Below are positions 11,313 through 23,094 of a stretch of 64,000 bases of DNA, one piece after another. The notes beneath the pieces were generated by a model that ran no database searches, was not told the DNA's origin, and was given only the letters and a program-made list of their open reading frames with translations. Location: assembly GCA_020284085.1 (NCBI GenBank), contig JACEVL010000131.1, positions 1 to 64,000 on the forward strand, in the 5' to 3' direction. The stretch comes from Aporrectodea caliginosa. Lineage: Eukaryota; Annelida; Clitellata; Crassiclitellata; Lumbricidae. Made by a program: the position numbers and the translations under genes. Position 1 is the stretch's first letter. The number at the start of each line of letters is the position of its first letter.

Positions 11313-11390
11313 AAATGGATCCACAGTTTAACGGCAGCTTATGACAACATAGGCCGTTGACGCCGACAAAGATTATTGTTTTGGCAAATA
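11313..11390 (+). mobile_element. A2 hairpin unit with 13-bp direct repeats
   Basis: The 78-bp unit (AAATGGATCCACAG to TTTTGGCAAATA) is flanked by TGCGCTAACGATT at 11300-11312 and 11391-11403. Like the copy at 7997, it sits at the outer edge of a B module, so the two may be duplicates of one older insertion or reflect a preferred site. Confidence 0.6.
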
Positions 11391-11991
11391 TGCGCTAACG
11401 ATTGAACGAAAATTTCTAACACATAACGCCGGCTGTATAGTATTTAAAGGTGTCTAATACAATTATTTCAAACATTCTGAAGCTGTGAACTATTACGGTA
11501 CTATTCAGCATCATCGTATCTTACATTTTATAAAATGTCATATTAATATTAGATTTCATAATAATTTGTTGTAATTGTTTATACCAATCACGCGTTTGTT
11601 TTTGTTACAAGTTCAAAATATGCTAAATTAAATCAGCTCCATAAGCATTTGAGCGTATTCGATTGAATTCAAACTCAGATTTGTGATGTCTATAACGGCG
11701 CACTTGGATACGTGAAATGTTTTAGAAAGTCTGGGATTGATGAAATCGACGAAAAGTATCGACAACAGATATCGACTACAATAGATAGAAGTTCTTTATA
11801 CCGTCAACCGAATTCGTAGTAGTTTCAGTTTAACGACACTGTGTGATTACAAAGATCATTAGCGTCGCCCTCCTCCTTCATCCAGGCTTGGGACTGGCAC
11901 TGACAGAGTACGATCAGTGGCGGAGTTAACATTAGGCGACAGACATCTTTATATACCGATGACTGAGAGCGACTTTTGATTGAAGAATGAC
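11391..11991 (+). repeat. B module, R1 interior fragment and C module
   Basis: The B module is at about 11398-11460, a CATCATCGTATCTTACAT segment at about 11500, and a C module at about 11822-11930. Confidence 0.45.
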
Positions 11992-13175
11992 TAGCAATTA
12001 AAAAAATTTTTTTGAACATATAGCATCGTTGCTAAGCTATTTAAAGGTGTTCAATCCAATGATTTTCAAATTTTCTGATGCTGTGGACCTGTGTTTAATT
12101 TACCAGCCTTACCTCGCACCAGCGCATTTCAACATCAGATTGCATTACATAGATAATTTGTTACATTGAAATTTGGTTTCATTATAATTTATTGTTACAG
12201 TTTATAACAAGTATAGCTTTGTTGCTGTTGCATGTTTCATATTATGCACGAACACTGGGTCGTGTTCTCACTTTAAGCCGTTGACGTCAACCAAACCCTG
12301 CGACCTAATAAGGAAAGGTCCAGAAATTGATAGGTTAGTTATTTCAAAGCGAAAACCATTAGTGGTTGCTTGTTGACGGCGCCGTGTCATAATACTGATG
12401 ACTGGCGTCGCCTTCCCTCCTTCATCGAGGATTGGGACCGGCACGATCAGAGTGCTCGCCGTTGCAGATTTGACCATTGTTTTAGTTTTCAATGCTGACG
12501 ATACAGAGTTGGTTACAAGTAATACTTAGGTATTACCTTGAATAACGTCATCGAGACCCGGCAAGAGTAATGTCTGTCACATCTGAGAATCGCTTATTTT
12601 GATTCGAAGGCCGGGTTTAAGACTTTTTGTGACAGGGACCCTTTCTTTTTCTAGGCATAGATCGCGGTCCCAAATATTAAGAAAGCAAAATTATTTGCTT
12701 ACAATTTAAGAAAAATAACAGGCAATCTATTTTCACAACACAAACAAATGAGAAACTGTGGTCTATCAAAATTTAAGACACATTATGTTTTGACAGTCAT
12801 AAATGGTGTCTTTTGGGCGCTATGAATTCATTTTCACTGCACTGTATATGTTTTAAATTGTCGTCAACAGTTGTCTTTGATGTCATATGACGACGTTAAA
12901 CCTTGGAGTAGATTAATAAATTGTTTAGTTATTTATTGATTTTAAAACCGCATTTAAACTGGACGCTGGTATCCAGTTTTAACGCAACGCTATACGTAGA
13001 CGTCTTTAAAATGTGTCGTTTAATTTTATACTACCTAGCAATTTGAAAAAGTTCTCTGATGTAAGTAAGCGGTGAGAATTATCCAATTAAACACTGGTTA
13101 CTACTAATAAAGTTACGATTCGTTGAGACACCTTTTAATAGGTATGAACCGACGTTATATATTCGACATTTCTTT
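11992..13175 (+). mobile_element. Composite repeat R1, second full-length copy
   Basis: It has the same architecture as 1976-3082: a degraded left B end (GAACATATAGCATCGTTG to AAAGGTGTTCAATCC), the CATCAGATTGCATTAC segment, a GTTGACGTCAACC block, a C module at 12370-12460, the GTCATCGAGACC block, then AGACGTCTTTAAAATG and the inverted right B end at 13123-13175 (GAGACACCTTTTAATAG to GACGTTATATATTCGAC). A roughly 230-bp stretch (about 12620-12840) has no counterpart in the first copy. Confidence 0.5.
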
Positions 13176-13309
13176 AATAGGTAACGAGTCTTTTCGTCGT
13201 GGGTTTGATATTTTGAGCTGTTGTTATCAGCTGTTTTCAAAAGTTTAATTTGATTAAAACTTAACTAAGACACAGCAAGGATTGCTTGATAACTCTCTCC
13301 ATATTCGAC

Positions 13310-13612
13310 TATCTGCCTGTCCGACCGTCTGTCCGTCTGTCTGCCTGTCTGTCTGTGTGTCTATATCACTGTCTCTCTCTCTCTATGTCTGACTGCCGGC
13401 CTGTGTGCATGTTTCTATGTATGTATGTCTGTGTGTCTGTGTCTGTCCATTCTAAACTAAGGGAACCAATGTGTAAAATCATCATCATCAAAAATAATCA
13501 GTATCATCGTCATCACCACCACCTGCACCACCACCGCAACCTCAACCACCACAACCACCACCACCACAACCATAATTATCATCATAGTCGTCGTCATCAT
13601 CATCATACACAT
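13310..13612. repeat. Degenerate CTGT/GTCT tract and CAT/CAC triplet tract
   Basis: 13316-13450 is an imperfect CTGT-type simple repeat. 13480-13612 is dominated by CAT, CAC and ACC triplets. The His-rich (+) and Val/Asp-rich (-) frames are products of the repeat. Confidence 0.8.
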
Positions 13613-13756
13613 ACAAGCGATTCCAGTCGAAATGCAGGCAAGTAACCATGGAAACACGAACACTGCATCTTAGTGAACACCGAATAACTCTATAAAACAG
13701 TGCAATTGTTGTACTTCGGCTTAACGACACTTTTTCATATCGAAGATGATTAGTGT
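13613..13756. other. Connecting DNA with a degraded C module
   Basis: CGGCTTAACGACACTTTTTC at about 13717 begins a C-like module that ends abruptly at the SINE. Confidence 0.3.
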
Positions 13757-13915
13757 CGGAGGCAGAAAGCAACCTCGTACTCCACGTTTATATTGCGACC
13801 GAGCCAACCGCAGTAAAGATCCGAGAAATTAATCTCTGATAAACCGACCGACCGGGAAGCGAACCCGGGGCGCCGGCGTGACGAGCGGGCTACCAACCCA
13901 CTCGGCCACCCAGGA
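13757..13915 (-). mobile_element. tRNA-derived SINE, minus strand
   Basis: On the minus strand the head (13915 to about 13845) reads GGGTGGCCGAGTGGGTTGG (A-box region) and GGGTTCGCTTCCCGGTC (B-box region), then a body reaching about 13757. The parental tRNA was not determined. It differs from the SINE families at 6965, 20625 and 52105. Confidence 0.6.
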
Positions 13916-14079
13916 TCTCTAAACAGTGCAATGCATCACCCTGAGTAATTATAACGTAACGTAAATTTATTAAAAGGGTGTATTAGATAGACCTAATGGC
14001 TAAATGGCAAGATAAAAGTACATGTAATTTACAGGGTTAAAATAGTGGCAATGGTATATAAACTGCGTTCATTCTTAAA

Positions 14080-14122
14080 TCTTGAAGGGGCGCTATATAA
14101 ATATCTAAAATGAATGAATGAA
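14080..14122 (+). mobile_element. Short LINE/SINE 3' end with (GAAT)n
   Basis: CTTGAAGGGGCGCTATATAA followed by a few GAAT units, the same ending as at 9300. Confidence 0.55.
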
Positions 14123-14143
14123 TTCTATTAACCTAGATAAATT

Positions 14144-14220
14144 TGAGCTGTAATGTGCCAAAAATAATCTTTGTCGTCGGCAACGGCCTATGTCATCATA
14201 AGCTGCCATTAAACTGAGGA
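14144..14220 (-). repeat. A2 hairpin unit, minus strand
   Basis: GAGCTGTAATGTGCC to GCCATTAAACTGAGGA, with the stem GTCGGCAAC/AGCTGCC. No convincing flanking direct repeat is left, which fits an older copy. Confidence 0.55.
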
Positions 14221-15620
14221 TACGATCTGATTAACCTTGACACCCGTTTTATTGACTTAAGCAATGTTATAATTACTGAAGCCGACGCTTTACTTTCGCT
14301 TAGTTTTCTATTGTTGCCAGTGCAAATGTGACTCATCGAGATCCACTATTGAGTCAGATCCGGTGACAGATCGAAGAATCCATTCATAATCATCAGGCGA
14401 CCATTTTTCCGCGACTGGTTTTAATTTGGCTGCTGACGTCACCTTCCTGGCGCCCACAGCGGTCGACAGATGGCCTGAGATTAATTTCGCTGACGGCCGC
14501 TAGAGCGCCGATTGGGTCGTTTGGTGCTAGAGATGGAGCGGTTTCGAACCAGCGCCGCAGTTTCGTCGGTCGTTCTCTTTCACCCGATGAAGAAAACAGG
14601 CAACGGCCTTTGTTGCCATAAGATGTTTAGCACTGGAAACTTCTAATGCGTCGTTTACGCCACCACTGCATCCTCTGGTAGTGTCTGTCCCAAGTTTGGA
14701 TGATGGAAGGCGACTCTAGTCACCTTTATCATGATACAATGTCGTTAGACAAGAACTAACCGAACCAATAAACCAAGTTTCCACTTGACAAATGTTCAGA
14801 GTATATGTTTTAAATTGTCGTCAACGGCCTTTGATATCATATGACGACGTTAAACTTTGTTCTAAATAAATAGGTAACGATATTAAATTCAATCAGGTAC
14901 AGTATTACTATCTAATAATAATGTAAAAATTAACAGTTCTACCCAACTATTCAACTACTGCTCGTAGTGCCAGTCCAAAGCCTGAAAAAGGAGGAAGACG
15001 AAGCCAAAATGTGTCATTTGACAAGTGGAACTAATACCAACTGCTCCGACAGTCAAAGATTTGTAAAAAATTTAATGCAAACAAAATAGTAATAATTATA
15101 ATTTTGCAGCGGCCGACGCTTCAAATATCCTGACCCCATGACGTTTTAGAAATTATTTTTGTGGGTCGCTTGATGGACTTTCTTCTGAGACACAGAAGAC
15201 GAGATGAGAATGGATTTAATCCAGACAGGTCCAAAACAAACAAGATTCAACGTTGAATAGCAAATCCAGACACTGTAAGTATAGGCATATCATCAGTCAC
15301 TGGGAACCGTATACGTTGACTTGAAGGCTGCGTTTCACTCTTTGTATATGAAGGTGCGTCTTATGCGGAATTGACTCAGCCTAGCCAAGATTGCTCATCT
15401 CACATGTTCCTTTGTATACCAACATCTTGAGCTGTGTACGAGTCTATGGCGAACATCAGAGTGGTTTAGAGTTGACAGTGGATTATGAAAAGGTGATCTG
15501 ACCTTTGTGCGATTCCTATGGAGGAAAAATTGTGGAACCTTCCTTTCATTGTGACATGATGGGTGCAGCTATCGAGATGGCAGGTCTCTATCGATTTAGA
15601 TTGTGACACGATATACAGTT
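14221..15620. repeat. C and A modules separated by unassigned DNA
   Basis: Minus-strand C modules lie at about 14670-14755 and 14950-15015. An A module at 14817-14855 has a perfect stem (GTCGTC 14817-14822, GACGAC 14843-14848). 14290-14600 and 15020-15600 hold nothing I recognise. Confidence 0.4.
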
Positions 15621-15850
15621 GGTTAGAGCCTTGTAACACCGGGAGTACGTTTAAGAGTCTCCTTCCCTGAGACGGTTACTGTGTATGGATCTTGAGCAAG
15701 TCCTTCGCTAATAATTGCTCATCACCATCGATTAATGTCTGGTCATTAAAATATGGGGCTTAATAAATGCGTAATAATGATGATGGCGATGACGACGACA
15801 ACGACGACGACGATGATGGTGATGATAATAAAGTAAGTAAGTAAGTATAT
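15621..15850 (+). mobile_element. SINE body fragment followed by GAT/GAC microsatellite
   Basis: GGATCTTGAGCAAGTCCTTC and ATAATTGCTCATCACC match the body of the SINE at 6965-7347 (GGACCCTGGGCAAGTTCTTC, CAATTGCTCATG). The end is a GATGATGGCGATGACGACG-type tract (15778-15830) merging into (AAGT)n. Confidence 0.45.
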
Positions 15851-15905
15851 TCTTTAAACCAATGGCATATCCGCACTCTGGTGTACATACATCTCAACAA
15901 CAATC
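15832..15905 (-). mobile_element. 3' end of RTE-like LINE with (ACTT)n tail
   Basis: On the minus strand it reads TACACCAGAGTGCGGATATG, then TTTAAAGAATAT and (ACTT)n. Near-identical ends occur at 32750-32830 and 42528-42600. It lies just 3' of the RT ORF at 15990 and is probably its 3' untranslated end. Confidence 0.55.
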
Positions 15906-15989
15906 AGCAGTTAATGATTTATGATATAATTATATGCATTTCACCGACACATTTCTCGTAAATATTTAGCTCTGTTTCGTCTTCTTCTT

Positions 15990-18092
15990 TCAACCGTCCT
16001 CGATACGAGGGTTGGTCGCATTGTAGACGATTCTTCTCCATCCTCTCCTGTCCTCGGTTTCTCGCAGCAACCTTTCCGTTGATAATTCCAACCATTCGCC
16101 CACATTGTCCATCCATCTCTTCCTTGGTTTCCCTCTTGCTCTTGCTCCTGGTACCGTTCCTTGCATAATTTCTTTCTCTAGACATTCACCTTGTTTCCTC
16201 ATTATGTGCCCAAAGTAAGACATCTTTCTTCTTTTGATTGATTCCAGTAAATTCCTTTCCACTCCCGCCGTCTCTAACACCCATTCATTTGTTTTCTTCT
16301 CTATCCATGATATACCCAGTATTTTTCGTATGCATTTCATTTCAAATGCTTTTATTCTCTCCTCATCCCTCTTTTTGATTGTCCAGCTCTCGCAGCCATA
16401 CATCATCACTGGCCATATAAGTGTCCTCATTAATTTAATCTTTGTGTTAATTTTTATGTTATGGCTTTTCCACAGTTTCATCAGATCTACTCCTATTCCA
16501 AGTCCTCTTGCAGTTCTTATTCTTATCTCCCTGCTGCAATCCACGTCTTCTGTTATGAGTGATCCTAAGTACACGAAGGTTTCCACTTGTTCTATCATAC
16601 TGTCTTGTACTTTGATGTTGCATTGATTCCCATTTAGTGCCATACACTTTGTTTTACCTATGTTGATCTCTAAGCCCATTTTTCGCCCTTCCCTGTCCAA
16701 TCGAGTCACCAGATCCTGTAGTTCCATTTCTGTGCTTGCCATTAACACTATGTCATCTGCATATCGTAGATTTGTTATCCTTCTACCTCCAACTTGAATG
16801 CCTCCTTTGTATCCTCTCAGTGCCTCTCTCATGACCATCTCTGAAAGTATGTTGAACAATGTTGGCGAGATCACACATCCCTGTCTGACTCCCCTTTTAA
16901 TTTTAAACTCACTTGACAGTATCCCGGCAATTTTTACCTTTGCCGTCTGTTTTCTATACAGTTCTGTTATCAGGTTGATAATGTGTGATGGGTACCCCAT
17001 TTCAACCATCGATAGCCATAGTTGCTCATGTGATACACAATCAAAAGCCTTTTTGAAATCGACAAAGCACATGTACAGCGGTAGTTGGTGCTCTTCCATC
17101 TTTTCCATTATGATTCTAAGATTCGTCACTTGATCCCTTGTTCCTTTGCCACGCCTAAACCCTGCCTGTGCATCTGATAATTCTGATTCCGTACGTCCTC
17201 TTATCCTTTCCAAAATGATCTTCAGCATAATTTTACTCGCATGTGATACCAATGCTATGGTCCTATAATTCCTACATTGTTTCATATCCCCATTTTTTGG
17301 AATGGGTATGAATATAGACTTCGTCCAATCCTCTGGCCATTCCCCCGTTTCCCATACCTCCACACATATCCTATGCATTCTGTCTATTGCCGTTTCTTCC
17401 GCGAACTTGAATAACTCTGCTGGTACCTCATCCGGCCCCGCACTTTTCCTTCTTGCTGATCCATTTATCGCACGTTCTACCTCTGATCTCAGAGGTGCAG
17501 GTTCCTTTGCGTGTTCCCTCATTATTTTATATGCATCTTCCCCATCATACAACTCCTCACAGTACTCCTTCCATCTTTCGGCTACTTCTTCTTTGTTTGT
17601 AATCTCTTCATCTGTTTTTGACTTTACACAAATCAGCTGCGGTCTGAACTTCCCTGTAAGATTCCTTACAGTTTGGTATACCCTTCTTATATCCCCCCTT
17701 TTATTGGATTCCTCCAGATCCTTGCACATGTCCTCAATTTGTTGTCGTTTATCTTCTCTTATTCTCTTCTGTACTTCTCCTTTAAGTGCCCTGTATTTCT
17801 CTTTATCTCTGTTCCTTGCATCCCTTTTTTCTGCAATTAATTCATAAGTTTAATTAGTTATTCAAGGTTTACATTTCTGTTTCTTTTTATACCCAATGGT
17901 TGCCTTCGCCACATCAAGTAATATTGTTTTTGTATCTTCCCATAATTCATCAGGTTTCCTTTCTTCTGCCCATCTCCCCAGTTCTTTAAATCTATTAGTG
18001 ACCTCCACATTGTACTCTTCTGCCTTATGATCATGAGGTAGGCCAACATAAAATAGTGGCCTATATATTGCGCGTAAGAAAGCAAGATGCAC
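15990..18092 (-). pseudogene. RTE-like LINE reverse transcriptase, nearly intact
   Basis: Non-LTR reverse transcriptase, which would copy its own RNA into DNA at a nicked target. The longest frame (17729 to 15990, 579 residues) shows the RT domain in order: IPIPKNGDMKQCRNYRTIAL (about 141-160), QAGFRRGKGT (188-197), motif A FVDFKKAFD (222-230, Asp224), GVRQGCVISPTLFN (280-293) and motif C RYADD (322-326). The C-terminal part has FGHIMRKQG and RGKPRKRWMDN, typical of RTE-like LINEs. The same frame continues upstream to 18092 (for example VTNRFKELGRWAEERKPDEL), broken only by TGA at 17862-17864, where a Trp is expected after KP, and TAA at 17850-17852. The apurinic endonuclease domain is absent, so it is 5' truncated. 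The long clean RT frame implies recent activity. Confidence 0.88.
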
Positions 18093-18640
18093 ACAATAGC
18101 ATATAAAATATCAATAAATTTTAAATTAAATTAAATGACAGCAGGCAACCTCGTGCATCAGTGGACACCCGTTTTTAAGAAATCCTTTATGCTATATAAT
18201 CAAAACAAGTGACGCCGATTGCATTCATCCTCAACAGTAGTCTCAATGTTAGGTTAACGCGTTTCAACGATTCTGTATCACCACAAGGATGATTATCGTA
18301 TCCCTCCTCCTTTGAACAGGCGTTGGACTTGCACCACTGTGATTGTAGCAGTAGATTCAATTGTTTAATTGTTCCTCTTCGAACTTACTGTTCTCCTAGT
18401 ATACCAATTATATGATCGGGTGGATCCCGGGTTTAACGGTATCTTATGGTAAAAAAGGCCGTTGACGTCGGCAGAAACTATTTCGACATAATTCATCTTT
18501 GTTTCCTTTGCTGATTTTTTACTCCAAGGATTAACTTCGTCTTATGAAAATGATCAAAACCCGTTGACGACATTCAAGTGCCATAAGCGTATAATTGTGC
18601 TCAATTTAAGAAGATATAGCTTGTAATGATTACGTTTAAA
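18093..18640. repeat. C module and A-type module
   Basis: A divergent C module (CGTTTCAACGATTCTGTATC to CGTTGGACTTGCACC) lies at about 18255-18340. An A-type module with GGCCGTTGACGTCGGCAG lies at about 18425-18500. Confidence 0.4.
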
Positions 18641-18707
18641 GGGTGTCCAATTAGAGATAAATATATATATAATATAATAAATATATATTTTATATTACAT
18701 AACTATA

Positions 18708-18745
<38 letters not shown>
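18641..18745. repeat. (TA)n-rich tract
   Basis: Nearly pure TA runs at about 18714-18744 and an interrupted AT-rich stretch before it. A B-type AAAGGGTGTCCAATTAG end adjoins at 18640. Confidence 0.85.
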
Positions 18746-18747
<2 letters not shown>

Positions 18748-19439
18748 GTGTGATAATAGCGCGTGTGGTATATACACAAATTGTATAAGCTATTACCATT
18801 CACTGTGTAACGACATACTGTGGTTGCCATGGTAGTTGACCTCGACCCTTATTTTACCTTTGAATAAACATCCTATGGCTGGATGAATCCAACTCTTTAA
18901 TGGCATCTGATGGTATAAATGGCCGTTGACATCTATTAGCAGAAATGAAATTTTACAGTTATCAATGTCATAGCTGATGGTAAATCGATTTTACTGATTA
19001 CACTGTGAGCTGAGGGTAAATCCATTTTGCAGACTCCAGATAAGGACATTATTATTATTTGATGCATGACATGATTATAATGGTAGTTGTTGCAATAAGA
19101 GAACAGTAAACTGAAGATAAATAAATAATTTCTTTAAAATTTAAAAAATGTAATGTTATAATCATAGTTATTATTATATGTATGGTGCATTTTGTGGCTG
19201 AGGTTGTTTAACATTTAAACAACTAGATAGAGATTCACTTGTGCATTGGTAATGCTTATCAAGAGTTTTGTTGCTTTTATATAATTAGTTTTTCTTGTTT
19301 GGGAATATTATTTTCTTTGCATCAAATTATTCTTTCAAAATATGTGTGTTATAGACAGTGTCACTAGTGTCAGGCATATTACATGATATTGTTAAATGAA
19401 TGTTCGTGGTGATATAAAATAAATTTTATCAAAGAATAA
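18746..19439 (+). repeat. D/A-type modules and R4-like AT-rich DNA
   Basis: GTGTAACGACATACTGTGG lies at about 18805 and a GGCCGTTGACATC module at about 18920. From about 18990 the sequence parallels 4262-4615, leading to the B module at 19745. Confidence 0.4.
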
Positions 19440-19735
<296 letters not shown>

Positions 19736-20065
19736 AATGCTCTGCTTACACACCTTTTAATGCTGTCGAACAGAAGCTATAAGCTTCGCCGTTTTCGTTG
19801 CAATGTGTTTTTTGGAGTTCTGTGCGTTGCATGCCTCACCTGTGATAGTGTCGTCTCGTCGACTTGATCGGATTCTGACCTATTATTATCGAAACCACAT
19901 GTCTAATGTGGACTTGATTTGATATAGCGCCGGTGTTTAATCTGGTCTGCCAGACCGAAGCAAGGATAAAGGAGGAGGCCTACGATTCTCATCATTGTAA
20001 TGACAGCGTCATAAGACAGCAACTAACCAAGGAATATGCAGAACAACATCAGTAAAAAGTGAGTG

Positions 20066-20103
<38 letters not shown>

Positions 20104-20624
20104 TATGGTTTTCAGTATGGAGCATCCAGAGAAAAATTCCAAAATATTCGAAAACTCTGCAAAGAATATAGGTTGAAATCATTTTATTACCAAGCGTGTC
20201 CTTCTCCTTTATCCAGGCTTTGGATTGGCAGTGCCAGTGCTAAGCCTCGATAATGATAATGAAGGAGGACAACGCTTATAACAGTTGTTACAACACAGCG
20301 TTATTAAACAGTAATTTACCTAGTGATACTTAGGGACACATAAAACAGTAAGAACTGCTCAAAATCTGCTTCCTCTCGAAGTCAACGGTTTTTCATGCAG
20401 TCAAATTTCGCAAAACGCTTAAAACGAGTTATGATGTTTACCTGTTTAGACACCTTTATATTGGTCTTTAATGATTTTATATATACTGTTTTTCGCGATC
20501 GTTCAATGTTCAGCTTGTCGCTAATAATAACGTCACGAGAATAAGACTACATGGCCGTAAATCACAATAATGCTATATTTTAGTGTCCGTCTGTTCCCTG
20601 AAATAAAGGCGTTAGTGTTGTTGT
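19736..20624. repeat. B modules, C modules and (AAGT)n
   Basis: B modules in the AGACACC orientation lie at 19745-19800 and 20447-20505. C-type modules lie at about 19950-20030 (-) and 20195-20300 (mixed). (AAGT)n is at about 20062-20102. No gene is seen. Confidence 0.45.
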
Positions 20625-20785
20625 GTTGTAATTGTAATTGTAATTACGACGATTTATATAGCGTTGTTGGTAGCAAGCTACTTCTAGAACGCTTAAACTT
20701 CCGTCTCCTGTGGGACTCGAACCCACAACCTCCGAATTAGAAGTCCGACGCGCTATCCATTGCGTTGTGTGTTAGTGTTCGAGAG
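20625..20785 (-). mobile_element. tRNA-Arg(TCT)-derived SINE, minus strand
   Basis: On the minus strand CAATGGATAGCGCGTCGGAC, TTCTAATTCGGAGG and GTGGGTTCGAGTCCCAC reproduce the D arm, TCT anticodon arm and T arm of a tRNA-Arg. The 5' acceptor strand is degraded, so it is not a functional tRNA gene. The unit continues into a short body ending in ACGCTATATAAATCG and an (ATTAC)n-type tail, like the LINE 3' ends here. Confidence 0.7.
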
Positions 20786-21560
20786 TGTAACAGTGTTGGA
20801 ATAAATAGTCAGGGTAATTATTTCAATAGAATAGTAAATAGTACCTGTACGAAGCTGTTTAAATATCATTTAGAATAGTAAATAGCTGTGATCTATAGTA
20901 AATACGACATGACTATTTGAAAACTATTTAGCCATTTTCGGTTTCAGCTGCAGAAAATTATTTACCAAGCTTGCAATTTTCTACTGGTTAACTTTATGTA
21001 ACTCCAACTGTATAAGCGATTATTTTTCTTGGTGAGAATTTCTAAATGGTCTCTCTACTGGTGAACTGTATAGGATTCAAATTTATTCCACTGGTGGTTT
21101 CCTATTTAATTTGTTACAAATAGTAAATGGGCGCATACTATTTAAATACCATGTCAATGATTATTAGTCTTTCTACCTAACTATTTGATGTAGGCCTAGT
21201 AAGTAGACACTTATGAACTATTTAATTACTATTAAAATACTATTTACTATTTTCATCTAATTAGTACCTAAAACTGGTGTTTAAGTTGTGTTAGATCTAG
21301 GTGACTACAGCGTTTTATATATATTCTACTTTATATAAATTATATGGAATAGTGGACTACATATTGTACGTAAAAAATCAGATGAACTATTATATAAATA
21401 TATCAATATACATCTTACATTATCTAAAAATAAAACGAAACCTTGCCGTTGCGACACTGCACACCCTTTTTCATGAAACTTTGACGCAATTTATAGCCGT
21501 AAACCCACTATCCTATTACATATAAAATTCATGATCGTTCAATCCCATTCAGTGAATGAC
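20786..21560 (+). repeat. Dispersed repeat R3, first copy
   Basis: A stretch rich in CTATTTA/TAGTAAATAG motifs starts at GGAATAAATAGTCAGGG and ends near CACCCTTTTTCATGAAA. The same order of blocks recurs at about 53560-54310 with heavy divergence, and its last part also near 18060-18190. No coding potential was recognised. Confidence 0.5.
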
Positions 21561-22852
21561 CAATTGGACAGAGTTAATTTAAGATAAGGTCAATTCAACG
21601 GTTCTACCCAACTACTCAGCTCCGCCACTGCGCGTACAAGGTAATACAAGATCAGCTCGACGTCAACATACCTGACAGCCGTAAGAAGTCGTTAAACTCA
21701 AGATACTGCAAATGAAGCTAAGAACTGTTAAGACACCTTTAACTATTTTCAAACGACGCCATATATTCGAAATTTTCGCCAAATCGTCACTTCATGAAAA
21801 CTTGCACGGCAACGAATAGCCGTCCACTGATAAAAAATGTTTTATTTTAATACTTAAATGACGAAAGGTTGACGTTAACGGTCCTGGCAGCCACATAATT
21901 ATACGCGATTGAATTCAATCGTTAGGAGATTCTAACAGGTTTAAGCCGATTCTACTCTTTTTCGTTCAATTCTCTCAAATCCTTGTCGGGTCGGATTATC
22001 AGAGATTAATTTCCGTCCTTCACGACCTCCTCCCTCCCCGTAAGGTCACTCCATACAATACGCGGCCCAGACCACATGATCTCACCCTACCTAGAATTGA
22101 TGCCTTTGCAAAAAGAAGTTTTATTATGAGAATGTTATATCACTTTGCATAAATGTTTGTATTATTTATTTCTTCTGTAAGCTACTGTGCGTTTGCTGGT
22201 AGTCAATTAAAGAATATTCTTACTTACTTACTTACTTATATCGTTAGGCATCAAAGGCCGTTGGCTTCGATGGGATAATGTCTTTGTATAGTTCTCATTT
22301 ACATCGCTTATTAAGCGTTTTTAATGAGCAAAGTGTGTGATGAACTCGCGATTCAAGGTTCATGTGAAGCATAGTTATATATTTGAAGATGTATAAGCAG
22401 ATCATAACAATATTAGCTCATGTTAGCTTGGTTGCTTTTAACGAAACTGTGTCGATTCGGTTAGCTACAGTTTAACGAAGTTGTGTTTTAACGAAGAAGA
22501 TTAGCGTCACCCTCTTCCTTTATTTAGGCTCTGGACTGGTATCACATGATGTCAACAATGAAATTAAATCCACCCGATCATTTAATTGGAAACACAAGGT
22601 CGAGGATAGAGGCCCTGGCAGCTCCCAGATGTCGTTATACACTCAAAACTATCACTATTTCAATCGTCAGATATAACCTTATTGTTGCTATCGGGAGGTA
22701 CAAGTCCAAAGCATGCACAAAGAAGGAGGTCACCCTAATCATCTTCGTTATAACAGTATCGTTTAAAAGTTGCTAACCTAATAGCCAGAATTGTTGCGGG
22801 CGCCAGAGAGCGAAATGGTGCTAATAAATAGCTCAATGATCATCTTATATAT
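21561..22852. repeat. B and C modules, (TTAC)n tract
   Basis: A B module (AGACACCTTTAACTATTTTC to CATATATTCGAAATTTTCG) lies at about 21725-21790. A LINE-type AATTAAAGAATATTCTTAC tail is at about 22205-22238. A C module lies at about 22470-22545 (+), with a partial minus copy near 22690-22770. Confidence 0.45.
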
Positions 22853-22922
22853 GTGTGTGTCCACAGTTTAACGGCAGCTTATGACAACATAGGCCGATTA
22901 GTTTTGGCATATTACAGCTCTT
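22853..22922 (+). mobile_element. A2 hairpin unit with 11-bp direct repeats
   Basis: A 70-bp unit starts GTGTGTGTCCACAG and ends ATTACAGCTCTT, flanked by ATCTTATATAT at 22842-22852 and 22923-22933. It lacks the bases between GGCC and GATTAG seen in other copies, so its hairpin is damaged. Confidence 0.6.
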
Positions 22923-22933
22923 ATCTTATATAT

Positions 22934-23094
22934 AGCTTGAATCTTTCTTTATAAAGGGTGTCCGCAGATGCAACGGGGTTTCCTGTTATCATTTCAAATA
23001 TTGTTAAATGTATAGATATTTTAATATATTCTTATGTTCACCTTGATTTCTTATGCGTAATATGTTGGCCAATATACAATGTATTCTATCGTAT
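22934..23094. other. Unassigned DNA
   Basis: AT-rich. A B-type AAAGGGTGTCCGCAG lies near 22960. Nothing else was recognised. Confidence 0.3.

Noticed and set aside
13850..13915. Functional tRNA gene (also 20690-20770, 52105-52180)
   Set aside because: Acceptor stems do not pair properly, and the sequences continue into SINE bodies and tails.
16234..17847. Plus-strand ORFs opposite the LINE RT
   Set aside because: Antisense shadows of the minus-strand reverse transcriptase with no domain features.
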